This document shows, in pieces, positions 42,495-49,905 of a DNA stretch of 51,300 nt. A model generated the notes under the pieces. That model was given only the letters and a program-made list of their open reading frames with translations. It searched no databases and had not been told where the DNA came from. Numbering within the stretch: the stretch's first letter is position 1; the number at the start of each line of letters is the position of its first letter. The translations under genes were made by a program, and so were the position numbers. This DNA comes from Verrucomicrobiota bacterium. GTDB taxonomy: Bacteria; Verrucomicrobiota; Verrucomicrobiia; Opitutales; Opitutaceae. The DNA lies in contig VHCJ01000021.1 in assembly GCA_016871755.1 (NCBI GenBank), positions 1 to 51,300 on the forward strand, read 5' to 3'.

Positions 42495-44495
42495 TCAACG
42501 CACCTCGTACACCTCGACGAGCGCCACGCCGGTGGTCGCACCCACGCCGCTGACCTGCGCGGTGTAGGCACCGGGCGGGAGGGTCACCACCAGCGCGGGG
42601 TCCCGGCCGCCGGCCTGCAGCGCGAACGCGCCCACCTGGGCGGCGACGGTCGCGAGTTGCGCCGCGTTGCTCGCCTTCGACCAGTCGTCGTTCTCCGCCA
42701 GCAAGGTCGATCCCCGGAAGATCCGCAGCTGCGGGTCAGCGAGCACCCCCGGCAGGTTGAACGCCGCCCCGAGCGTGGGACCGGGGCCGCGGATGAGCAG
42801 GGTCTGCCGACCCTCCACGACCACGAAGCCGGCGATGAGGATGTCGCCGCCGGTCCCGACACGCGATCGCGCGGAGACGTTGCGCAGCCGCACTGCACCC
42901 GTGCCGCCGGCATCATAGGCCTCCACCAACGCCACCCCGACGCCCCCGGCGTTGCCGGTCACGTGCGCCGTGTACGCCTTCGGGTCCAGATCCGCCACGA
43001 GCGCGGCGTCCTTCGACGGGTTCGGCAGGGGGAAGGCCCCGACCTGCGCCGCCGTGGTGCCGATCAGGGTCGCCCCCGCGCCCGTGCTCCAATCGTCGTC
43101 CTCGGCCCGCAGGACGCCGTCATCAAAGAGCCGCAGCACCGGGTCCGCGAGCACCCCGGCAACGTTGAACGGGGCCTGTCCAAGGGTCGGACCGACGCCG
43201 CGCACCAGCACGCGCTTGGACCCGGTCCCGCCCGCCACGAACCCGACGATCAGGGTCTCGGCCGCCTGCCCCGCCAGCGAACGCACCGAGAGATTCGAGA
43301 GGCGTCCGGTCCCGCCCGCCGCCACGCCCAGCGGCTGCCGCGAGGTCCGCGCCGGATCCCGCTGGAACTGCGGCCAATCCGTCGCCGCCAGCCCGCTCGT
43401 GCTCGTCAGGGCATACAGTTTCCGGTCGTAGGAGCCGACGTAGATCGCGCCGTCGCCCGCCACCAGCGGCGCCGCGTCCACCCAGTCGCCCACCACCGTC
43501 CGCCACGCCTGCGTGCCGTTCGGACGGACGGCGTAGATCGCGTTGTTGCTCGAGCCAAAGATGATCATTCCGTCCGCCCGCACCGCCGGCGGCGACTGCA
43601 GGGGCAGCAGCGCCGCCTGCCCGGCCGCCGGGAAACGCCACCGCTCGGTGCCGTCCGGCGCGATCGCATAGAGCCGCCCATCCAGCGAACCGACGTAAAT
43701 CGTCCCGTCCGCCCCCAGCACTGGCGACGACTCAATCGCATCCGCAGTCTGGAAGTCCCAGCGCACCGTCCCGTCCGGATTCACCGCGTAGAGCTGCCCG
43801 TCCCGGGAGCCGATGTAGACCGTGCCGTCCGCCGCCAGCGCCGGCGATCCCAGGATACCTCCACCGGTCACGACCCGCCAGACCAGCGTGCCCTCGGCGC
43901 TCAGCGCCGTCAGCGATCCGTCCCAGGAGCCGAAGTAGATGCGCTCGTCCGGACCCACCGCCGGCGAGGAATCGATGTAGTCGCTCACCGGATACGTCCA
44001 CTTCAGGGTGCCGTCGGGATTCACCGCGTAAAGGTTGGAGTCGCCGGAGCCGACGTACACGGTGCCGGAGGCCCCGACCGCCGGGGACGAGAATGCGTAG
44101 GCGCCAAGGGCGTACTCCCAGAGCTTGGTCACACGGTTCTGGTCGTCGCGCAGGGCGTACAGCTTGCCGTCCCACGACGCCGCGTAGATCGTGCCGTCCG
44201 GACCCACCGCCGGCGCCGCATCGACCCAGTCGCCGGTGAGGAAGCTCCACTTGAGGCTGGTGGTCGCCGAGGTCGCCCCCGGCCGGATCGCGTACAGGCG
44301 GCGGTCCTGCGACCCGAAGTAGAGCGTGCCGTCGGCGCCCGCCGCCGCCGAGGAAAGCACGAGGCCGCCGGTCGTGAACGACCAGCGAATCGCGCCATCC
44401 GTCTGGGCGCGGCCGGGCAGGGCGAGGGCCAGCGCGGCCGCCATCCACGCCAAGGCACAGCAAGAGCTCAAGCGAGGGGTCATGAAGAGCACCAT
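42495..44495 (-). CDS. Exported PQQ-like eight-bladed beta-propeller protein
   Basis: A 666-residue exported protein. Signal peptide about 1-30 (LAWMAAALALALPGRAQT). Eight blades of about 40 residues follow, each with a DGTIYVGSxDGxLYAVNPDG-type motif, then two copies of the module also found twice in the DUF1800 protein (from about 415 and about 545: RLSNLSVRSLAG..., RLRNVSARSRVGTGGDILI). The PQQ-like repeats need not bind PQQ; catalytic residues of quinoprotein dehydrogenases are not apparent. Probable role: surface or periplasmic binding. The ATG at 44495 is chosen because GGAGG lies 9 bases upstream, one of the few strong Shine-Dalgarno sites here; ATG 44483 is the alternative. Confidence 0.85.
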   Translation of the reverse strand: MVLFMTPRLSSCCALAWMAAALALALPGRAQTDGAIRWSFTTGGLVLSSAAAGADGTLYFGSQDRRLYAIRPGATSATTSLKWSFLTGDWVDAAPAVGPDGTIYAASWDGKLYALRDDQNRVTKLWEYALGAYAFSSPAVGASGTVYVGSGDSNLYAVNPDGTLKWTYPVSDYIDSSPAVGPDERIYFGSWDGSLTALSAEGTLVWRVVTGGGILGSPALAADGTVYIGSRDGQLYAVNPDGTVRWDFQTADAIESSPVLGADGTIYVGSLDGRLYAIAPDGTERWRFPAAGQAALLPLQSPPAVRADGMIIFGSSNNAIYAVRPNGTQAWRTVVGDWVDAAPLVAGDGAIYVGSYDRKLYALTSTSGLAATDWPQFQRDPARTSRQPLGVAAGGTGRLSNLSVRSLAGQAAETLIVGFVAGGTGSKRVLVRGVGPTLGQAPFNVAGVLADPVLRLFDDGVLRAEDDDWSTGAGATLIGTTAAQVGAFPLPNPSKDAALVADLDPKAYTAHVTGNAGGVGVALVEAYDAGGTGAVRLRNVSARSRVGTGGDILIAGFVVVEGRQTLLIRGPGPTLGAAFNLPGVLADPQLRIFRGSTLLAENDDWSKASNAAQLATVAAQVGAFALQAGGRDPALVVTLPPGAYTAQVSGVGATTGVALVEVYEVR

Positions 44496-44593
44496 TGAGA
44501 CCTTCCTCCGACACGCTGTCACGGCCGAAGGCCCATCCGCCGGGCGGGCCGCCCGCAGGCCACCCGGCCCGCGGCGGGAGGGGGCGCGGCGCT

Positions 44594-44651
44594 TCTTTCC
44601 TTGTCCACAGGGAAAGGATGTGCCATTCCTTTCCCCGTGGACAAGGAAAGA
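44594..44651. repeat. 25-bp inverted repeat over the ATPase start
   Basis: Arms 44594-44618 and 44627-44651 are reverse complements except at one position, with an 8-base loop. The right arm contains the probable GTG start (44637) of the AAA/DUF4143 ATPase. In DNA it could be a cruciform or operator between the divergent propeller and ATPase genes; in mRNA it would be a stable hairpin hiding the start codon. It also contains TTGTCCACAGGG / CCCGTGGACAA. Confidence 0.9.
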
Positions 44652-45905
44652 TTGAAGTACGTTCTCCGCGAGGCGGAGCTCCTCGCGCTGCCTCCGATCC
44701 GCCCGCGCGCCCTGCGGCTGCCCCTCGCCAGCGGGAAGGTCATCGTCCTGGTTGGCATCCGGCGCAGCGGCAAGACGTTCCTGCTCTTCGATGTCCTCCG
44801 CCGGCTTCTCGCCGACGGTGTCGATCGCCGGCAGGTCATCATGCTCAGCTTCGAGGACGATCGGCTCCATCCGTTGCGGGCGACCGACTACGGTCTCATC
44901 CTTGAGGCGCATGCCGAGCTTCATCCCGACCTCGTCGGCCAGCCGCGTTACTTTCTCTTCGATGAAGTGCAGGCGGCGCCGGGTTGGGAACGGTTCGTCC
45001 GCCGCCTGCACGACACGCGGGCCGGGGCACTGTTCCTCACTGGCTCCTCCTCCCAGCTCCTCACCCGGGAGGTCGCGACCGGACTCCGGGGGCGGTGCCT
45101 GTCTTACGAGGTCTTTCCGCTCTCGTTTCCGGAGTACCTCGTCTTCCGCGATCTCGCTCCGGAGCGCTATTCCCCGGCAGCCGACGCGATCCTCGCCCGC
45201 GCACTCGACGACTATCTTGAAACGGGGGGGCTGCCTGAGGTGGTGCTGGCCGACCCGGCCCTGCGTCCCCTTGTCCTGAAGGAGTACACCGACCTCGTCT
45301 TCTATCGTGACTTGGTGGAGCGCCACGGTCTGGCCAACCCGGAGGCGATGCGGGAATTGCTGCGCCACTGCCTTGCCTCGCCCGCGAGTCTGCTCAACCC
45401 GCACCAGATCTACCTCGATTTCCGCTCGCGCGGCCTGTCCCTCGGCAAGGACACGGTCTACCGTTACCTGCGGTTCCTCGACGAGGGCTTCATCGTTTTC
45501 CCCGTGCCGGTCGCTGAGCGCTCCCTCCGCAAGCGCGCCATGCAGCCAAAGAAGCTGCACGTCGTGGACTGGGCCCTCGGCTATCCGTACCGCCCCAGAG
45601 CAATGATCGACCGGGGCCGCAAGCTCGAGAACGCGGTCTTCCTCCACCACCGACGTCGCCGCGACGACCTCGGGTACATCGGCGGCCAGGGCGAGGTCGA
45701 TCTCGTCGTTGGAAGTTCCGTTCCCGAGGAATGGGTCAACACCGCTTGGTCCTTGGCCGACGACGAAACGTGGCAACGCGAGACCGCCGCCCTCCAAGCC
45801 CCCGGGGCACCCCCGCTCCGCTCCCTGGTCGTGCGGGAGGCCGCCGGGCGAAAGGCTCCGGCCGGCATCCAGATCATCGAGGCGTGGCGCTATCTCCTCG
45901 GCTGA
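44637..45905 (+). CDS. AAA_14 / DUF4143 ATPase
   Basis: A 422-residue ATPase from GTG 44637 (MDKERLKYVLREAELL). Walker A VGIRRSGKT (about 40-48), Walker B YFLFDEVQ (about 105-112), sensor LTGSSSQLL (about 132-140), then a C-terminal DUF4143 region with LDDYLETGGLPEVVL (about 198) and DLVFYRDLVERHG. Such proteins are frequent in mobile or fast-changing gene sets and have no settled function. The frame is open upstream to TTG 44601 through the inverted repeat, so the start is uncertain. The 3' end overlaps the convergent histidine kinase gene by 32 bases. Confidence 0.85.
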   Translation: MDKERLKYVLREAELLALPPIRPRALRLPLASGKVIVLVGIRRSGKTFLLFDVLRRLLADGVDRRQVIMLSFEDDRLHPLRATDYGLILEAHAELHPDLVGQPRYFLFDEVQAAPGWERFVRRLHDTRAGALFLTGSSSQLLTREVATGLRGRCLSYEVFPLSFPEYLVFRDLAPERYSPAADAILARALDDYLETGGLPEVVLADPALRPLVLKEYTDLVFYRDLVERHGLANPEAMRELLRHCLASPASLLNPHQIYLDFRSRGLSLGKDTVYRYLRFLDEGFIVFPVPVAERSLRKRAMQPKKLHVVDWALGYPYRPRAMIDRGRKLENAVFLHHRRRRDDLGYIGGQGEVDLVVGSSVPEEWVNTAWSLADDETWQRETAALQAPGAPPLRSLVVREAAGRKAPAGIQIIEAWRYLLG

Positions 45906-47577
45906 ACCCGCCGGCCCGCGGCAGGGTCAGGCGGAAGGTGGTGCCGGTGGGCGAGGTGCTCACGAGTTCCAGGGAGCCGCCGGCGAGGCGGGCGAGTTCA
46001 TGACTCAGCGCCAGGCCGATCCCGCCGCCGCCGGGCTTCGTGCTCGCGACCGGGCGGAACAGATGCTCCCGCACCGCCCGCGCGAGGCCGGCACCGTGGT
46101 CCGTCACGTCGAACGCCACCATGCCCGGCGTCGCCGCCGCGGTGATTCGCACCGCGGCACCGTTCGGCGAGGCCTGCACCGCGTTCTCAAGGAGGTTCAC
46201 GAGGACCAATCCGCCGAGGCTGGCGACGCGGCCGTCCAGGTCCGCGGCGTCGACCGGTCCGGCCTGCACCGTCACCGCGGCCTGCCGCGCCGACTCGGTC
46301 GTGCGCGCCACGGCGCCCTGCACCACGTCGTCGGCGGAGAGATCCGGTGCCCCCGCCGTGCGCTCCGCCGCGATCAGCGCCGTGGCTTCGTTCACCATCG
46401 TCCGGAGGCGACGGGTCGTTTCCGCGGCCTCCCGCCACGCGTCGCCATCCGCCGCTTCCGGCCCTTCCCCACTCGCCCCCGCCCGCACAAATCCATCGAT
46501 GCCCGCAAGGGGGTTGCGCAGGCCATGCAGGAGATGCGCACTGATCGCCCCAATCGCCGACACCTTGGCGGAAAGGAGGAGTTCGTCATTCGCACGCTGC
46601 AAGTCCTCCGCCTGCCGTCGCAGCTGGCCCTGCGCCGCGGCAAGGCGCGCAAAGGCCCACGAGAGAAGGCCGCCAAGCAGCAGTCCGCCGCCCACCAGCG
46701 CCAGCAGCGCCTGCTGCAGCACCCCACGGTCAATCGCCGCGAACTGCGCCCGCACGCCCGACGGATCGATCAGGAACTGCGCCGCACCCGCCAGCCCCAC
46801 CAGCACCGGATCTTCAAGGGGAACAATCACCTCCAGCACCGGCACGCCTTCGCCAGCGGCTTCGTTCGTTGCCGCCAAGGGTCGGTCTTTCGGCTCCGCC
46901 GCGCCCGCCCGCACGGGCACGTCTTCGGTACCCGACGCGACCGTTTCCGCGGGCGACCGACTCCTTCGTTCCTCACCCTCCAACGGCGACGGCACACCCT
47001 GCCGACCCGCTTCGGTCCGTCGCTCCGCCCACCGTTCCGGTGCCGCAGTGCCGCGGGGTGCGACGGTGCCGTCCCGTGTTGCAGTCGCATCCGGGGTCGC
47101 AGTGGCATCCGGGGTCGCAGGCGCCCCCGGCGGCGCCACCTCCTCCCACTCCGCCAAGAGGGATGCATGGGTCGTCAGCCGCGCCACGGGCCGGCCTTCC
47201 TCGAGCTCCAACCAGTCGGACCCCGCGAGGGCCTCGTCCGCCACCGCCGGCAGCGCGGCGTGCAGGAGTCCCGTCGGTTCATAGATGCGCACCGCCACCA
47301 CGCCGCGCAGCTTGGTCGTCTGCAGCACGACCGCGAGGCGGTCGTCCGCCGGCATCGCCGCTCCCAGCTGCGCCCATTCGTCCTCCGCGAGGCGCTGCTG
47401 CAGCGACACCAGCGCGTGCATCGACTCGGCTTCACGGAGCAGGACCTGCTCGCGGAGCGAGAGCCGCAGGCGCGCCGAGACCACGGCCACGAGGGCCGCG
47501 AGGACGAGGATCGCCGCCGCGATGATCCATGGGCCGAGGGTCCGCGGGGCCGGAACGGGGGAGGGTCCTGGTTTCAT
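45874..47577 (-). CDS. Membrane histidine kinase of the sigma54 two-component locus
   Basis: A 567-residue sensor kinase. Membrane segments about 13-35 (PWIIAAAILVLAALVAVVSARL) and about 298-318 flank a large extracytoplasmic region. That region carries a low-complexity stretch (about 150-230, with TPDATATPDATAT) encoded by an 18-bp tandem repeat (47087-47122). Cytoplasmic part: coiled coil, HisKA with phospho-acceptor His in HLLHGLRNPLAGI (about 355), N-box LLENAVQASPNG, G1 DHGAGL and G2 GGGGIGLALSHEL. ATGA at 47574-47577 couples it to the barrel-protein gene. The likely partner is the NtrC-type regulator at 49906. The signal sensed is unknown. Confidence 0.88.
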   Translation of the reverse strand: MKPGPSPVPAPRTLGPWIIAAAILVLAALVAVVSARLRLSLREQVLLREAESMHALVSLQQRLAEDEWAQLGAAMPADDRLAVVLQTTKLRGVVAVRIYEPTGLLHAALPAVADEALAGSDWLELEEGRPVARLTTHASLLAEWEEVAPPGAPATPDATATPDATATRDGTVAPRGTAAPERWAERRTEAGRQGVPSPLEGEERRSRSPAETVASGTEDVPVRAGAAEPKDRPLAATNEAAGEGVPVLEVIVPLEDPVLVGLAGAAQFLIDPSGVRAQFAAIDRGVLQQALLALVGGGLLLGGLLSWAFARLAAAQGQLRRQAEDLQRANDELLLSAKVSAIGAISAHLLHGLRNPLAGIDGFVRAGASGEGPEAADGDAWREAAETTRRLRTMVNEATALIAAERTAGAPDLSADDVVQGAVARTTESARQAAVTVQAGPVDAADLDGRVASLGGLVLVNLLENAVQASPNGAAVRITAAATPGMVAFDVTDHGAGLARAVREHLFRPVASTKPGGGGIGLALSHELARLAGGSLELVSTSPTGTTFRLTLPRAGGFSRGDSATPR

Positions 47578-48932
47578 GGGCTCGAAGGTTCCCAGACGCG
47601 CGCAACTCCGAGCGCCAGCATCCGCGCGCGGTACGTGCCGCCCGCCTCATTCTCGCGGCTCCGCTCCTCGCCCGCATCGGCAAACAGGGTCCAGCGGGGA
47701 TTCAGCACGCGTTCGACGCGCAGGCACAGCTCGCGGTAATCGCGCCGCCGCAACGGGGGGTCAAAACCGATTCCCACCGTCTGCACGTCGTAGCGGCTCT
47801 GCGTACCTCCCGCCTCAGCCGTCACCCGCCACCGCGGCGTCGCCCGCTCCAGCGTCAGCCGCACGCCGCGCTCCGCATAGTCGAAATACCCCGACGCGAG
47901 GTCCCGGTTCAACAGCGTCGTCAGCACCACGCCGCCGCTCCACGCGCCGCGCACCACCTTGGTCTCCAGCCGCGCCTCCTCGATCCGGAACCGAAGGCGG
48001 GTGCCCGGCAGGGGCCGGCCGCCCGCCGTGTACTGATTGCGGTCCGGGTGGGTGCGACGGCGCTCCGTCCAGCCAAGGGTCGTTTCCAGCGAGCGTTCCT
48101 CCCCGCGCTGCACCCGCCACCGCAGGGCGGCCGATCCTTCACCTTCCGTAAAATCCTCCGCGAACTCGACGTAGTCACTGCGGTGCGCCCGGCCTCCCGC
48201 CACCCACGCCCACGCCCCGCGCAGCGGCACCGTCAGGTCCGCCCCCGCCCGGCCTCCCTTCACCCGCATCCGCGCCACGAAGCGCTCCGTCTCCGTCGCC
48301 GAGAGATCCAAAACCTGATCCTGAAAATAGGCCTGCGCCGTCACCACCGCCTTCCACCCGGGCCGCGGGGTCCACCGGCCCTCCAGGTGTCCAAACCACT
48401 CCTGCTCCCCCGCCAGCTCCGGCAGGCGCTCCACCAGCCGCGCCACGTCCCCATTCAGGAATCCCAGCCATTCCCACGCCCCCGCCGGGCGACGCCAAAG
48501 GTAGGACTCCAACTGCGCGCGGCCAAGGGCGCGCGCCGTGGAGCTGACCGGGCTGAGCAGGACGTTGTCGCGCCACTCCGCCGACAGCCGGACCGTCGCC
48601 CCCCACACCCACGCCGGTCCCAGAATCGCCTGCAGTTCCTCGCGCAACTCCGGCGGCAGCGCCGCCCACTGCTCCGGTGTCAGGCTCGCCAGCGTCGCCG
48701 CCAGCCCCGCGAGATCCAACGGCGGCACCGTCTCTCCAGCAGGCACCGTCGCCACCGTCGCCACCGTCGCCGCCGCAGTCGCCGCCGTAGCCGCAGCCGC
48801 AGTCGCGGTCGCCGCCGCAGTCGCCGCCGCGGTCGCGGTCGCGGTCGCCGCCACCGACGCGGCAATCCCGGACGCCGGGATCCCGAGCGCCGCCAGCACC
48901 GCCACCGCCATGAGCCGAATTCGTCGAAGCAT
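47574..48932 (-). CDS. Putative outer-membrane beta-barrel protein
   Basis: A 452-residue exported protein. Signal peptide 1-24 (LMAVAVLAALGIPASGIAA), an Ala/Thr/Val low-complexity tract (about 25-62), and a short helix with LTPEQWAALPPELREELQAI (about 80-100). Then come about 340 residues of alternating amphipathic strands typical of an outer-membrane barrel (for example VWGATVRLSAEWRDNVLLSP and GTRLRFRIEEARLETKVVRG), ending in a strand. ATG 48932 is chosen for the signal peptide; ATG 48959 is possible. It overlaps the kinase gene by four bases. By position it could detect or admit the signal read by the kinase. Not assigned to a known family. Confidence 0.68.
   Translation of the reverse strand: MLRRIRLMAVAVLAALGIPASGIAASVAATATATAAATAAATATAAAATAATAAATVATVATVPAGETVPPLDLAGLAATLASLTPEQWAALPPELREELQAILGPAWVWGATVRLSAEWRDNVLLSPVSSTARALGRAQLESYLWRRPAGAWEWLGFLNGDVARLVERLPELAGEQEWFGHLEGRWTPRPGWKAVVTAQAYFQDQVLDLSATETERFVARMRVKGGRAGADLTVPLRGAWAWVAGGRAHRSDYVEFAEDFTEGEGSAALRWRVQRGEERSLETTLGWTERRRTHPDRNQYTAGGRPLPGTRLRFRIEEARLETKVVRGAWSGGVVLTTLLNRDLASGYFDYAERGVRLTLERATPRWRVTAEAGGTQSRYDVQTVGIGFDPPLRRRDYRELCLRVERVLNPRWTLFADAGEERSRENEAGGTYRARMLALGVARVWEPSSP
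48745..48852 (-). repeat. In-frame GCCGCx / GTCGCx microsatellite-like tract
   Basis: Short units such as ACCGTCGCC, GCAGTCGCC and GCGGTC are repeated in tandem and always in multiples of three. They encode the Ala/Thr/Val tract near the N-terminus of the putative barrel protein. Such tracts change length by slippage without breaking the frame. Confidence 0.75.
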
Positions 48933-48980
48933 CAGAAAGTCGCGACGCCGCTCCGCCATGCGCCAAGCGCAGACGCAGAC

Positions 48981-49008
48981 AGGGCGGAGGTCAAGAGACC
49001 CCCGCCCT
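48981..49008 (-). terminator. Hairpin inside the sensor operon
   Basis: AGGGCGGAGGTC / GACCCCCGCCCT pair at 11 of 12 positions around a four-base loop, between the exported coiled-coil gene and the barrel gene. No T-run follows, so it is more likely a partial terminator or an mRNA-end hairpin, giving more of the first protein than of the later ones. Confidence 0.45.
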
Positions 49009-49071
49009 GCGGGCAAGCCACTGGCGACCCCTCGCCGTGACCAAAGTGTTTGTCCAACCGGGGGCTACGGC

Positions 49072-49437
49072 TCAGCCGCCACCCGTCTTGCGGGCCGCGC
49101 GGAGCTTCTTCAGCTCTTCGCGGATGCTCTTCGCGAGCTCACGCTGCTCCTGGCTCGTCGCCAAGCCCTTGGCCTTCATGTCGGCCAGCAGCTTGGCGCG
49201 CTCCGCTTCCGTCGCGCTCTTCAGCTTCTCGAGGTCCGCACGACGCTGCGCGAGGATCGAGTCACGCTGCGCATCAAATTGACGAATCAGGGCCTGCAGA
49301 TCCGCCGGGAGCGTGATCTTGGGGAGCGTCGGCATCGCCGGGCGGGTCGCCGGCGCCGGAGCGGTCGTAGTGGACTGAGCGAGCAAAGCCCCATTCAGGG
49401 CGAGGAGGGAGAGGACGAAGCCAAGGATCTTTTTCAT
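49072..49437 (-). CDS. Small exported coiled-coil protein
   Basis: A 121-residue protein. Signal peptide MKKILGFVLSLLALNGALLA (1-20, cut after AQ), a Thr/Pro/Ala-rich linker (22-38), PKITLPADLQALIRQFDAQRD (39-59), then a charged coiled coil to the end (LAQRRADLEKLKSATEAERAKLLADMKAKG...ELAKSIREELKKLRAARK). No family recognised. It is the first gene after a strong sigma54 promoter and precedes the barrel protein and kinase, so it is probably an abundant periplasmic component of that system. Confidence 0.8.
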   Translation of the reverse strand: MKKILGFVLSLLALNGALLAQSTTTAPAPATRPAMPTLPKITLPADLQALIRQFDAQRDSILAQRRADLEKLKSATEAERAKLLADMKAKGLATSQEQRELAKSIREELKKLRAARKTGGG

Positions 49438-49480
49438 GGGATTGGAGGAGCGTTAGACGGACGAGTTGTGCCCACTCCCT

Positions 49481-49496
49481 TGCAGGCACCGTGCCA
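49481..49496 (-). promoter_or_regulatory. Sigma54 (-24/-12) promoter
   Basis: On the minus strand the 16-mer TGGCACGGTGCCTGCA matches the sigma54 consensus TGGCACG-N4-TTGCW except for one T. The GG and GC pairs have the required spacing. Transcription would start near 49470, about 33 bases before the ATG at 49437. The neighbouring NtrC-type gene and the upstream dyads support a real sigma54 promoter. Confidence 0.8.
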
Positions 49497-49840
49497 GACG
49501 TTAATTATCACCTAACTATCTTTTCAATAACGATTAACCGTAAATCCACGGCGTGAATCCACGTTAGGATTGGGGAAAATTCCCCGAAAGCGCCCCGATC
49601 CGTTGGGCGAGATTCCCCAGCGTGGGGTTGCGTCCGCCACGCTCCGCCCAGGGGTATTCGTGGCGATGGGGTTCGGGGAGACGACGGGGATTCTTTAGAC
49701 GGGGTGGAGGATAAGGGGTCCAGCGCTCCGAGCTGCACGCAGCTTCGGTCCAGCGCGACCAACAGCTGGGATGCGGTCAAAGGGAACGGGCAAAACCCAG
49801 GTTTGCCAACCCGCCGGCACGGCGATCCGTCGATCGATAG
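49497..49840. promoter_or_regulatory. AT-rich control region with dyad activator sites
   Basis: 49501-49560 is strikingly AT-rich for this genome (runs of TTAATTAT and TTTTCAATAA). Upstream of it, GGGGAA-AA-TTCCCC (49572-49585) is a dyad with perfect 6-bp arms, centred about 108 bases before the predicted start, where sigma54 activators normally bind. CCCC-N5-GGGG (49615-49627) and further GGGG half-sites follow to about 49720. GGCAAA / TTTGCC (49789-49807) forms a small hairpin. No supported ORF. Confidence 0.55.
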
Positions 49841-49848
49841 GATGGAGT

Positions 49849-49878
49849 CAAGGGGAAGGGGCTAACCCCTTCCCCTTG
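49849..49878 (-). terminator. Perfect 13-bp hairpin after the response regulator
   Basis: CAAGGGGAAGGGG / CCCCTTCCCCTTG with loop CTAA, a perfect 13-bp stem, lies 28 bases after the regulator stop on the minus strand. It should separate regulator transcription from the sigma54-driven operon. No T-run. Confidence 0.65.
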
Positions 49879-49905
49879 CCGCCGCGCGCGGAACGTCGCG
49901 GGGCT

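Noticed and set aside
44601-44636. TTG start at 44601 for the ATPase
   Set aside because: It would place 12 residues inside the inverted repeat; the GTG at 44637 gives a more usual N-terminus. Not excluded.
49497-49560. IHF binding site in the AT-rich spacer of the sigma54 promoter
   Set aside because: No match to the WATCARNNNNTTR consensus on either strand; AT-richness alone does not support a site.
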